Assembly: GCA_903921295.1 (NCBI GenBank) | Contig: CAIXOZ010000064.1 | Location: 1-10,062, forward strand | Direction: 5' to 3' | Source: an uncultured cyanobacterium | GTDB taxonomy: Bacteria; Cyanobacteriota; Cyanobacteriia; PCC-6307; Cyanobiaceae | DNA length: 10,062 nt | Part shown: positions 1 to 7,106 of the stretch, piece after piece | How the letters are laid out: each line of letters opens with the position of its first letter | How positions within the stretch are numbered: position 1 is the stretch's first letter | Made by a program: the position numbers and the translations under genes | The notes under the pieces: model-generated | Database searches by the model: none | What the model saw: the letters and a program-made list of their open reading frames with translations, nothing else | What the model was told of the DNA's origin: nothing

Positions 1-2
1 AT

Positions 3-476
3 GGCCTGATCGACCTGGAGATCAACGCCGTCGGTGATACCCACATCGTCGACCATCACACCAACGAAGACGTTGGCATCGCCGTGGGCCAGGCCCTGGC
101 CCAGGCCCTCGGCGATCGCCGTGGCATCCACCGTTTCGGCCACTTTCTGGCGCCGCTCGACGAGGCGCTGGTGCAGGTGGCCCTGGATTGCAGCGGTCGG
201 CCGCATCTCAGCTTCGGCCTGACGATCCCCGCCCAGAAGATCGGCAGCTACGACACCGAGCTGGTGAAGGAGTTCTTTGTGGCCGTGGTCAACAATTCCG
301 GGTTGACGCTGCACATCCGCCAACTGGATGGCATCAATTCCCACCACATCGTCGAGGCCTGTTTCAAGGCCTTTGCCCGGGCGCTTCGGCAGGCGGTCGA
401 GATCGATCCCCGGCGCGCCGGCAAAGTGCCCAGCAGCAAGGGCGTGCTGGAGCAGGCCGGCGCAGGAGCGGTTTAA
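3..476 (+). CDS. hisB: Imidazoleglycerol-phosphate dehydratase, 3' part (5' end outside window)
   Basis: HisB removes water from imidazole glycerol phosphate to give imidazole acetol phosphate in cytoplasmic histidine biosynthesis. The reading frame is open from base 3, so the N-terminus lies to the left of the window. Both halves of the family's internal duplication are represented. The first metal-binding motif, HHTNEDVG, is at bases 54-77 (HHxxED pattern), and the second, SHHIVEA, is at bases 339-359 (HHxxE pattern). Between them are the conserved segments RFGHFLAPLDEAL and GLTIPAQKIGSYDTELVKEF, and the end reads KVPSSKGVLEQAG, a typical HisB C-terminus. These motifs carry the histidines and glutamates that hold the two catalytic Mn2+ ions, so the visible part looks functional. 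The gene converges on the Mrr-like gene with only 24 bp between the stop codons. Identification is firm; only the N-terminal third or so is missing. Confidence 0.96.
   Translation, partial: GLIDLEINAVGDTHIVDHHTNEDVGIAVGQALAQALGDRRGIHRFGHFLAPLDEALVQVALDCSGRPHLSFGLTIPAQKIGSYDTELVKEFFVAVVNNSGLTLHIRQLDGINSHHIVEACFKAFARALRQAVEIDPRRAGKVPSSKGVLEQAGAGAV
111..120. repeat. HIP1 octamer in extended form GGCGATCGCC
   Basis: This is a perfect copy of the cyanobacterial highly iterated palindrome GCGATCGC in its common 10-base form, lying inside hisB. It is one of three in the window, which supports a cyanobacterial source. Confidence 0.7.
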
Positions 477-500
477 GGGCCGCAGTGTGGCCGAAGAACC

Positions 501-1493
501 TCAGACCTCGAAGAACAGGGGGTCGAGGTCGTAGACGGTGCGGGCCTTGACGACGATCTCCAGGTCTTCGAGCATCCGGATCAGCTGGATGCCATCGAGC
601 AGATCGATCGGGTCGACGCCTTCGCGGCCCGCTTCTTCCATCGCTTCCGGGGTGAAGCGACCGGTGGTGATGAACATGCCCTTGCTGGCCCGACCGGCCA
701 GGGTGCCGCGGAATTCCCGGATCAGGGCGCGACTGATCGGCACCTGGGTCTTCTTGATGTGGAGCATCCCCTTCAGGCCCACCAGGCGATTGATCGCCAG
801 GGTGCCGATCGCCGTCATGCTGCCGTCTTCGAGGCGCTCGCAGACCCGGACATCGCTGAAGCCCTGCTGGCTGAGCAGGCTCGTCAGCAGGCGGGCCATC
901 ACCTCCGGACTGAGGGAATCGAGGATCGGCAGCAGCTCATTGCCGGGAACGGTGCCGAGATCCCGGCTGGTGGGGAGGCCTTCCCTGCCGATCGCGGGCG
1001 TCGGGTTGCCGGCAGGAGCGGGCGACACGGCCGGGGCGCTGTCGGCGTTGCTGGGTGGCGGTGCCGTTTCGGTCTGCGCAGCCGGCGCGGCCACAGGCTT
1101 GGGGGTGCCTGGTTCCGGCGGAGCCGCCGGGGAGGTGCCGGTGATCGCCTGCAGGGTGGCGACGAAATGGCGCTGCGAGTCGTTGAAGAGCTGCTCGGTG
1201 GCGGGGAGCGAACCGGTGTCACTGGCGGCGATGCCGCTGGCGGTCAGCCGCACCTGATCGCGCTGAATCACCGTCAGGTAGCCCCAGCTGATCAGATGGG
1301 CGCGGGCCCACGTGAGATCGGTGCGGATCGAGGGTTCCCCATTGGCCCCCGGCTGGTCAAGCTGCCAGCTGGCCAGGCTCAACCTCTCGGCGGCGGCTTC
1401 AATCGATTCGGCCAGTCTCAGTTGACCGCCTTTATCCCTCAGGGCCTGAAGTATTGGAATCGCGTATTTGAGAAAGGATTTGTCCGGGCTCAT
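501..1493 (-). CDS. Mrr-like restriction endonuclease-family protein, probable inactive nuclease site
   Basis: The 330-residue protein has the architecture of Mrr, the type IV enzyme that cuts modified DNA. Residues about 5-90 resemble the Mrr N-terminal winged-helix domain (IPILQALRDKGG, then LTWARAHLISWGYL). Residues about 120-168 form a linker rich in Pro and Ala. Residues about 188-330 match the Mrr catalytic domain (LLSQQGFSDVRV, IREFRGTLAGRASKGMFITT, DLLDGIQLIRMLEDLEI). The tail DLDPLFFEV resembles the end of E. coli Mrr (LDMDYFE). In the family, the nuclease site is Asp in GGIDG followed by QxK. Here the aligned stretch reads DGSMTAIG with Thr227 in place of Asp, and HIK (245-247) in place of QxK, so only Lys247 survives. 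This suggests a DNA-binding or regulatory role, not cleavage, but that is inference. The start is an ATG with a weak GAGAG ribosome-binding site about 4 bases upstream. No methyltransferase or specificity gene is nearby. Confidence 0.82.
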   Translation of the reverse strand: MSPDKSFLKYAIPILQALRDKGGQLRLAESIEAAAERLSLASWQLDQPGANGEPSIRTDLTWARAHLISWGYLTVIQRDQVRLTASGIAASDTGSLPATEQLFNDSQRHFVATLQAITGTSPAAPPEPGTPKPVAAPAAQTETAPPPSNADSAPAVSPAPAGNPTPAIGREGLPTSRDLGTVPGNELLPILDSLSPEVMARLLTSLLSQQGFSDVRVCERLEDGSMTAIGTLAINRLVGLKGMLHIKKTQVPISRALIREFRGTLAGRASKGMFITTGRFTPEAMEEAGREGVDPIDLLDGIQLIRMLEDLEIVVKARTVYDLDPLFFEV

Positions 1494-1827
1494 GCGCTCT
1501 CAGTGATTCGGGTGGCGTTGGCAAACGGGCTTCGGTGGTGACCAGGTCAGGAGACCGGCCGGGGAACCAGGGAAGCGGTCGCGCGGCATGGGCCGGCAGA
1601 CGCCTCGAATCAGAAGTCTTGGCAGTCTGAATCAGCCCAGATTAAGCGCCAAACCAGCTGTCTCACCGTGCTCAGGAGAGTCCTGCGGCGATGTTCCGGG
1701 GCGTTTTGGCTCGCTCCGGTCGCTGGGTCGCCGCGGTCGTGTTCCCGTGCGGGGCCGACGCTCGTCGCTTTACGGTTCGTTACGAGATGATGGAATGGGC
1801 CAGAGCTCAGCCGTTCGTCTTGTTGCC
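1494..1827. other. Divergent intergenic spacer upstream of the Mrr-like gene and the carotenoid oxygenase
   Basis: This 334-bp stretch separates two divergently transcribed genes and should contain both promoters. The frame of the oxygenase stays open back to an ATG at 1588, but the predicted extension (Arg/Ser/Gly-rich, no family similarity that I recognise) does not look like protein. On the + strand, TTGGCA (1619-1624) is followed after 16 bases by ATTAAG (1641-1646), a possible but weak -35/-10 pair. Overlapping it are two copies of GAATCAG (1607-1613 and 1629-1635), 22 bp apart. No RNA gene, insertion sequence or strong hairpin is evident. Confidence 0.5.
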
Positions 1828-3339
1828 ATGTCAGTCGCGTCCCCGTCGGAGTCCGTGGTCGAGTCCAGCCGCAGCCTCGGCTACGACCGCGCTGACTGGG
1901 CCAGTGCCTTCCGCAATGTCGGCACCGAACTGACTGCCCTGCCCCTGCAGGCCAGCCGTGGTCAGATCCCTGCGGGGCTTCAGGGCACCCTGTACCGCAA
2001 CGGACCCGGCCGGCTCGAGCGTTCCGGACGGTGGCTGCACCATCCGTTTGATGGTGACGGCATGATCACCGCCCTGCGCTTCGCGCCGGAAGGGGTGACC
2101 CTCACCAACCGTTTCGTGCGTACCGAAGGCTGGCTGGCGGAGGAAGCGGCGGATCAGTTCCTCTACCGCGGCGTCTTCGGCAGCCAGAAGCCTGGCGGTG
2201 CCGTGGCCAATGCCTTCGATCTCCGGCTCAAGAACATCGCCAACACCCATGTGGTGCAACTTGGCGATCAGCTGCTGGCCCTCTGGGAAGCGGCCGAGCC
2301 CCATGCCCTCGATCCCGACACCCTCGAGACCCGGGGTCTCTCGCTGCTCGATGGCGTGCTCAAGCCCGGTGAGGCCTTCAGCGCCCATCCCCGCTTCGAT
2401 CCCGGGCACCATGGGGCCCCGCGCATGGTCACCTTCGGCGTCAAGACCGGACCGCGCAGCACGGTCCGGCTGATGGAGTTCGCCACCGAGGACGACCCCG
2501 CCACCGGCGTCAAGGCCGGTCAGCTGCTGAGCGAGCGCCGTGACAGCTTCAACGGTTTCGCCTTTCTGCACGACTTTGCGATCACCCCGAACTGGGCGGT
2601 GTTCCTCCAGAACGCCATCGCCTTCAATCCGCTGCCCTTCGTGCTCGGCCAGAAGGGGGCGGCCCAGTGTCTGCAATCGCAGCCGGGCGGCAAGGCCAGG
2701 TTCTGGTTGATCCCCCGCGACAGCGGCGCTTACGCCGGTCAGCCACCGCGGATCATCGAGGCTCCGGACGGCTTCGTCTTCCACCATCTCAATGCCTGGG
2801 AAGAGGGTGAAACGGTCGCGGTGGAAAGCATCTATTACGCCGATTTCCCCTCGATCGGTCCCGATGTCGATTTCCGTTCCGTCGACTTTGATCTGCTGCC
2901 CGAGGGGCTGCTGGAGCAGTGCCGGATCAATCTTGCCGATGGCACGGTCAGCACCATCCGCCTCAGTGAGCGCTGCTGTGAGTTCGCGATGGTCAACCCG
3001 GAGCGTGAAGGCCTTCCCTGTCGTTACGGTTGGATGGCGGTGGCCGAGCGCGACACGGGCAACGATCCCCTGCAGGCGATCAAGAAGCTGGATCTGCTCA
3101 GCGGTGAACGCCGGGTCTGGAGCGCGGCTCCTCGGGGTTTTGTCAGCGAGCCGCTGATGGTGCCCCGGGCTGGTGCCAGCGCCGAGGACGATGGCTGGGT
3201 GCTGTGCCTGATCTGGAACGGTGCCCGCTGCGCCAGTGATCTCGTGATCCTGGATGCTGCCTCGATGGAGGAGCTGGCGGTGCTTGAGCTGCCTCTGGCG
3301 ATTCCCTATGGCCTGCACGGCAGTTTCGTGCCCGCCTGA
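1828..3339 (+). CDS. Carotenoid cleavage oxygenase (RPE65/ACO family)
   Basis: This is a non-heme iron oxygenase that splits a double bond of a carotenoid or apocarotenoid to give aldehydes. The closest familiar type is the cyanobacterial apocarotenoid-15,15'-oxygenase (Synechocystis Diox1/ACO, about 490 residues), which makes retinal. From the ATG at 1828 the product is 503 residues. All four iron-binding histidines can be placed: His187 (SAHPRFDP), His248 (LHDFAIT), His319 (FVFHHLNAWEEG) and His497 (GLHGSFVP). Early family signatures are GTLYRNGPGR (53-62) and HPFDGDGMI (72-80). Further upstream in-frame starts exist at 1588 and 1795, but 1828 gives the family's usual length and start of homology; no clear Shine-Dalgarno precedes any of them. 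An inverted repeat follows the stop. The exact substrate cannot be read from sequence: cleavage at another double bond, or a lignostilbene-type substrate, remains possible. Confidence 0.93.
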   Translation: MSVASPSESVVESSRSLGYDRADWASAFRNVGTELTALPLQASRGQIPAGLQGTLYRNGPGRLERSGRWLHHPFDGDGMITALRFAPEGVTLTNRFVRTEGWLAEEAADQFLYRGVFGSQKPGGAVANAFDLRLKNIANTHVVQLGDQLLALWEAAEPHALDPDTLETRGLSLLDGVLKPGEAFSAHPRFDPGHHGAPRMVTFGVKTGPRSTVRLMEFATEDDPATGVKAGQLLSERRDSFNGFAFLHDFAITPNWAVFLQNAIAFNPLPFVLGQKGAAQCLQSQPGGKARFWLIPRDSGAYAGQPPRIIEAPDGFVFHHLNAWEEGETVAVESIYYADFPSIGPDVDFRSVDFDLLPEGLLEQCRINLADGTVSTIRLSERCCEFAMVNPEREGLPCRYGWMAVAERDTGNDPLQAIKKLDLLSGERRVWSAAPRGFVSEPLMVPRAGASAEDDGWVLCLIWNGARCASDLVILDAASMEELAVLELPLAIPYGLHGSFVPA

Positions 3340-3361
3340 GGGGGCCTCGGTCGCTGATCCG

Positions 3362-3407
3362 GCGCCTGTGGATGCAGCAGCCACCAGTGCGCCCGGACCA
3401 CAGGCGC
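3362..3407 (+). terminator. Candidate Rho-independent terminator of the carotenoid oxygenase
   Basis: A perfect 10-bp inverted repeat, GCGCCTGTGG (3362-3371) and CCACAGGCGC (3398-3407), encloses a 26-base loop, starting 22 bp after the oxygenase stop. It is followed on the + strand by a T-rich run (ACTTGCGTTTGTT). The tail is interrupted and the loop is long, so termination is probable, not certain. A shorter competing stem, GTGG (3368-3371) with CCAC (3380-3383), could form within it. There is no T-run on the opposite strand, so it should not terminate the gene arriving from the right equally well. Confidence 0.5.
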
Positions 3408-3486
3408 ACTTGCGTTTGTTCTGATGACGCGATCCTCCAGGTTCCGTCGCCTCCTGGGGGCCTGCCACCGGCGCCTGGGCGCAGCC

Positions 3487-4101
3487 TCAGCCTGGGGCTG
3501 GTGACTGCCTGTTCTGCGCCAGGAGCGCCTGCAGCTGGGGTCGCAGCAGCCCGAAGGCCCGGCCGCGGTGGCCGCAGGCGGCTTTCTGCTCCCTGTCCAT
3601 CTCGGCGAAGCTCAGGCCCAGCTCCGGGACAAGGAACACCGGGTCGTAGCCGAATCCACCCGCTCCCCGGGGAGCGGTCAGGATCGTGCCCGGGCAGTGG
3701 CCCTCCACCTCCAGCACCACCCGGCCCCTCGGATCGGCCAGGGCCAGGGCAGCGGTGAATCGGGCGCTGCGGGCTGCGGCTGTGCAGGCGCCGGCGGCCT
3801 CCAGCTCCTGGAGCAGCCGGGCGATCCGCGCCGGATCGCTGTCGGCGTAGCGGGCCGAGTGCACACCGGGGGCGCCGCCCAGGGCCTCCACACTCAGACC
3901 TGAGTCGTCGGCCAGGGCCCAGTAGCCTGTGGCGCTGGCCACGGCCACGGCCTTGAGCCGGGCGTTGGCAGCGAAGGTTGCACCGGTTTCCTCCACCTCC
4001 AGACCCTCGGGCTGGGCCCGGGTCTGAAGCGGCAGGTCGGCCAGCAGGGCGCCGAATTCGCGCACCTTGCCGGCATTGCCGCTGGCGATCACCAGATCCA
4101 T
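3487..4101 (-). CDS. rdgB: dITP/XTP pyrophosphatase (RdgB/HAM1 family)
   Basis: This enzyme hydrolyses non-canonical purine triphosphates (ITP, dITP, XTP) to the monophosphate and pyrophosphate, keeping deaminated bases out of DNA and RNA. With the ATG at 4101 the product is 204 residues, the usual family size. Motifs in order are ASGNAGK (6-12, phosphate-binding), EETGATF (37-43), ALADDSGL (62-69, with the metal-binding acidic pair), PGVHSARY (78-85), GGFGYDPVF (148-156) and EQKAACGHRGRAF (171-183). The last motif usually reads SHRG; here Ser is Gly177, while His178 and Arg179 are kept. An earlier in-frame ATG exists near 4137 and a GTG-type start at 4155. They would add up to 18 residues without homology and overlap the preceding gene, so 4101 is preferred. 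That start lies 4 bp after the stop of the hydrolase reading frame, suggesting a shared transcript. The gene converges on the carotenoid oxygenase, 147 bp away. Confidence 0.94.
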   Translation of the reverse strand: MDLVIASGNAGKVREFGALLADLPLQTRAQPEGLEVEETGATFAANARLKAVAVASATGYWALADDSGLSVEALGGAPGVHSARYADSDPARIARLLQELEAAGACTAAARSARFTAALALADPRGRVVLEVEGHCPGTILTAPRGAGGFGYDPVFLVPELGLSFAEMDREQKAACGHRGRAFGLLRPQLQALLAQNRQSPAPG

Positions 4102-4105
4102 GGGC

Positions 4106-5484
4106 TCAGGCTGAAGCGGAACGATCCAGGGCTTCATCAAACCATCGCCGCACACTCAGGCCGGGGTCGAACAGGCTGGCCAGGAAGGTGCTGCGATGCG
4201 TGGCGCCGGCCTTGCCGACCCGATCGGCGGTCAGCGGAATCGCCCCGTCCACAAGGATGCCGGTAGCGAGAGGATGGCCCTGCAGGCGCTGGTGTTCCTC
4301 CAGGCAGGTGATCGAGCTCCAGGGCGGCAACACCGTGTCGGAGATGCCGCCATAGAAGCGGCAGGGCATGGTGAAGGCGCCCTGCAGGGCCGTGTTGCTC
4401 TTGATCTTTGTGTAGAACTCGCCTTCGCCTCTGTTGTACTCCTCCAGGAATTCTTTTTTCAGCATCTCGTAGCCTTTCACCGGCAGTCTGATGCCGGGCT
4501 TCGTTGGATCCTGGGGGAATCGAATTGGATTGGTATGGGCCCAATTCACCTGGTTCCAGTCGTAGTCCTTGTTGTAGATGGCATGGCAGCAATCTTGATA
4601 CTCTTCACGGATCGCGTCTCTTTGATCAGGTTTTTAATGCCACCCTGTGTTTCGTAGGCGCCGAAGAGGAGTGAAACGACCGGTGTGACCCAGTTGGGAT
4701 CGCCGCAGAAATTGTTCATCCAGTAGCGGCAGACGCGTGGCAGGTCCGAGGGGGCGCTGACGGTGCTCACCCGGGTCGGTCTCCAGCGGGGGTCGCCCTG
4801 CAGCGCGTCTGCCAGCCAGAGGGTGTTCATGCCCCCCTGCGACCAGCCATGCAGAAAGAGCTCGGAGCTGCGCTGTCGATTCAGTTGCTTGAGCACCGCC
4901 TCTGACGCGGCCAGCATGTCCTGGATGGTCTGAACGGTGATCTCCTTCAGCGCAAAGGCCTGTCCGGGTTTGGAGATGCCGTTGCCAAGGTAATCAGCGG
5001 CGGCCACGATGTAGCCGTTGCCGGCCAGGGCAACCACGTTGCAGAGGGTTTCGATACTGCGGGGCAGTCCGGATGGGCTGGTGTTGAGCTTCTGGTCCTT
5101 GTAGATGCAGGAGGGTGCCTCAGCGGGCTCAAAGATGGTGCCGTGCTGCCAGGACACCATCGGCAGCGCCCGCGTTGGCGCGAGCTGCGGTATCGCCAGA
5201 AGTCCGCTGACGATCTCCTCGCGATGGGATCCCGGAATCCTGGTTATGTAAATGATGCGATAGAGGTCAACGCCGTTGCTTGCCCCCATCGAGGAGGCGT
5301 CAAACGGCGTCAGCAGATTGTTCTCGTTGAAGAACTGGTAGGTGCTTGCATAAGAAATCTCCTCAATCGGATCGCCGATCGCCTTGTTGAGATCGGTCGC
5401 GCTCGGCTCGCCGATCAGTTCGTAGGTGATGGTGCCGAGGTCTGAATGCTGGAAGCTGGCACTGGTCGGCGTCACGGCGGGCAT
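4106..5484 (-). pseudogene. Alpha/beta-hydrolase (secretory-lipase-like), interrupted by one frameshift
   Basis: The first part (5484 to a TGA at 4546-4548) encodes an alpha/beta hydrolase: a core strand near VSWQHGTIF, then NGYIVAAADYLGNG, then the nucleophile elbow GWSQGG (213-218, Ser215). Protein-like sequence stops after about residue 288 and resumes in the -1 frame as REEYQDCCHAIYNKDYDW, running to a stop at 4106. This second part holds the likely acid (FYGGISDTVLP) and base (GATHRSTF) of the triad. The slip falls at 4621-4635, near runs of 3 and 5 T on the + strand; adding one base there restores about 459 residues. No signal peptide is visible. An alternative TTG start lies at 5541, 10 bp from the phosphohexomutase stop. 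The stretch is visibly richer in A/T than its neighbours. It could be a decaying acquired gene, a sequencing or assembly error, or a recoded gene. The substrate is unknown. Confidence 0.78.
4621..4635 (-). other. Frameshift site in the alpha/beta hydrolase
   Basis: On the coding strand the site reads ATTAAAAACCTGATCAAAGAG. Frame 0 continues into non-protein-like residues and a TGA at 4548-4546, while the -1 frame continues the hydrolase. The -1 frame has a TAA overlapping the start of the A run, so the shift must lie at or after it. Inserting one A in the A5 run (4631-4635) or the A3 run (4621-4623) rejoins the halves. The A5 run is one base short of the classical A AAA AAC slippery heptamer. 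Confidence 0.7.
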
Positions 5485-5551
5485 CTCGGCGTCAAGACTG
5501 GAATGTTCCCGCAGTCTGTGATGGTCGGCCTGGCCTGGCAATCACCGCCAC

Positions 5552-7018
5552 TCAGACCGAGTCGGCCAGCTGCCGGGCCCAGTCGAGCACCTCGGCCACC
5601 CGCGCTTCGCTGGGGGCTTCGCAGTAGAGCCTCAGCAGCGGTTCCGTGCCGGAGAAGCGCAACATCAGCCAGTGGCTGGGGCCGAGGCGAAGCTTGACTC
5701 CATCGGTGCGGATCACCTCCCGGACCGCTGCTCCCGCCACCTCGAAGGGAGGCGTCGCGGCCAGCAGCGCCTCGAGACGGCGGCGGCTGGCCATGTCGGG
5801 CAGGCGCAGGTCGAGGCGGTCGTAGGCGGCAGCGCCACCGTGGGCCTGCTGCAGCGCATCGATCCGCTGACCCAGGGGCATCCCGCCCTCCACCAGCGCT
5901 TCGATCAGCAGCAGTGCCGCGAACAGGGCATCGCGCTCAGGGAGGTGCATGCCGAAGCCGACCCCCCCCGATTCCTCGCCGCCCACCGGCACCTCGCCAG
6001 CCAGCATCACAGCGGCGATGTACTTGAAGCCCACTGCGTGTTCCAGCACCGGGCGACCCAGGCCTTCCGCCACTGCTTGCATCAGGTCGGAGCCGCTCAC
6101 GGTCTTGACCACCGATCCCGGCAGCTGGCGGGCCCGGGCCAGGTGATCGATGAACAGGGGCATCAACAGCTGCGTGCTGCAGAACCGGCCCTGTTCATCG
6201 ACGGCGGCGATGCGGTCACCGTCCCCATCGAAGACGATCCCCACGGCCGGCCGGCCGGCCAGGGTTGAGGCCCGCACCTCGGCGATCAGATCGGCCAGGT
6301 ACGGGGCCAGCGGTTCCGGGGGGTGGCCGCCGAACAGGGGATCACGCGTGGCGCGGATCTCGCGCAGGTGGTCGCTGGCGGCGGCTCCGCTCAGCAGGCG
6401 TGGTAGCCCGCCCGCGGCTGAGCCGTGCATCGGGTCGACGATCACCTGCCAGCCGAGCCGTTCGAGGCCGGCGCTCAGGGCCGCTGTGTCCACGCGCGCC
6501 TGCAGGCCGGCCAGGTAGCGGCCCATGGCGTCAAAACGCAGGGTGGTGCCCTGGATCGGCACCGAAAGCCCGCCGGCCCTCAGGCGCGTCTCCACCCGAG
6601 CGGTCACTTCGCCGTCGACCGAGCCCCCGAAGGGCCCCTTGATCTTCAGGCCCAGCCACTCCGGCGGGTTGTGGCTGGCGGTGATCACCAGGGCGCCGAG
6701 GGCCTGGCGTTCCACCACCGCCCAGCTGGCGGCCGGCGTCGGGATTGCGGCTTCCGCCAGCACGGGCACCAGGTCCGCGCCGCGCACGGCGCTGGCGATC
6801 GCTTCGGCCAGTTCCGCCGCCAGAAAGCGGCGGTCGTAGCCGATCACCACCTCACGGCTGGTCAGCCCGGCAGGGGCTGAACTGGCCAGCTCACGGGCCG
6901 CCGCTGCCGCCACCGGCAGCAGCCGCTCGATCGTGAAATCGACGCCGAGGATTCCGCGCCAACCATCGGTGCCGAACTGGATGGGAGTCGCTTCCAGGGG
7001 CAGGGGGGCAGAGGCCAT
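5552..7018 (-). CDS. Phosphoglucomutase/phosphomannomutase family protein (Slr1334-like alpha-phosphohexomutase)
   Basis: The alpha-phosphohexomutase superfamily moves phosphate between C1 and C6 of hexose phosphates through a phosphoserine and a bisphosphate intermediate. From the ATG at 7018 the product is 488 residues. All four active-site loops are intact: TASHNPP (113-119, phosphorylated Ser115), DGDGDR (264-269, Mg2+ binding), GGEESGG (346-352, sugar binding) and RFSGTEP (454-460, phosphate binding). The N-terminus carries FGTDGWRG (15-22). A GTG five codons upstream (7033) is an alternative start. The motif set and length resemble Synechocystis Slr1334, the second cyanobacterial enzyme besides the main phosphoglucomutase. 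From memory of the literature, Slr1334 acts mainly as a glucose-1,6-bisphosphate synthase, making the activator of the main mutase. That activity is plausible here but cannot be proven from sequence. The gene heads a probable leftward transcript with the hydrolase and rdgB. Confidence 0.92.
   Translation of the reverse strand: MASAPLPLEATPIQFGTDGWRGILGVDFTIERLLPVAAAAARELASSAPAGLTSREVVIGYDRRFLAAELAEAIASAVRGADLVPVLAEAAIPTPAASWAVVERQALGALVITASHNPPEWLGLKIKGPFGGSVDGEVTARVETRLRAGGLSVPIQGTTLRFDAMGRYLAGLQARVDTAALSAGLERLGWQVIVDPMHGSAAGGLPRLLSGAAASDHLREIRATRDPLFGGHPPEPLAPYLADLIAEVRASTLAGRPAVGIVFDGDGDRIAAVDEQGRFCSTQLLMPLFIDHLARARQLPGSVVKTVSGSDLMQAVAEGLGRPVLEHAVGFKYIAAVMLAGEVPVGGEESGGVGFGMHLPERDALFAALLLIEALVEGGMPLGQRIDALQQAHGGAAAYDRLDLRLPDMASRRRLEALLAATPPFEVAGAAVREVIRTDGVKLRLGPSHWLMLRFSGTEPLLRLYCEAPSEARVAEVLDWARQLADSV
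6795..6802. repeat. HIP1 octamer GCGATCGC
   Basis: A perfect cyanobacterial HIP1 palindrome within the phosphohexomutase gene, the second of three in the window. Confidence 0.65.
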
Positions 7019-7106
7019 CGGCGCAGGCAGCACTGTGCCGGTGTTAGCAGGTCAACGGTCCAGGCTGCAGCGCCTTAGCGTCGTTTAATGCTTCGGGCCG
7101 GCGGCC
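7019..7106. promoter_or_regulatory. Divergent promoter region between phosphohexomutase and the TM0106-type nuclease
   Basis: This 88-bp spacer lies between two genes starting in opposite directions and must hold both promoters unless they start inside the genes. A TTTAAT hexamer at 7084-7089, about 18 bp before the nuclease ATG, could be a -10 box for a short-leader transcript, but no convincing -35 partner is seen. No clear operator was recognised. Confidence 0.35.

Noticed and set aside
477..500. Short GGCC...GGCC palindrome between hisB and the Mrr-like gene as a terminator
   Set aside because: The arms are only 4 bp with no T-run on either side, which is expected by chance at this GC content.
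501..1493. A restriction-modification or defence island around the Mrr-like gene
   Set aside because: The flanking genes (hisB, carotenoid oxygenase) are core metabolic genes, and no methyltransferase, helicase, toxin-antitoxin or mobile element is present.
759..1541. A 260-codon open frame on the + strand opposite the Mrr-like gene
   Set aside because: It is Gly/Arg-rich and antisense to a gene with clear Mrr N- and C-terminal domains, so it is a GC-driven shadow.
1545..1556. GGTC-AGGA-GACC hairpin upstream of the Mrr-like gene
   Set aside because: A 4-bp stem is too short to support a regulatory call.
1831..3468. A 545-codon open frame on the - strand opposite the carotenoid oxygenase
   Set aside because: It mirrors a well-supported gene with all iron-binding histidines. 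Long antisense frames are expected in GC-rich coding DNA, and the translation (rich in Gly, Ala, Glu, His, with no recognisable domain) looks like a shadow.
4137..4592. A separate 151-codon open frame on the - strand in the third frame of the hydrolase region
   Set aside because: The neighbouring frame ending at 4106 carries the hydrolase Asp and His motifs, while this one is His/Gln/Arg-rich without motifs.
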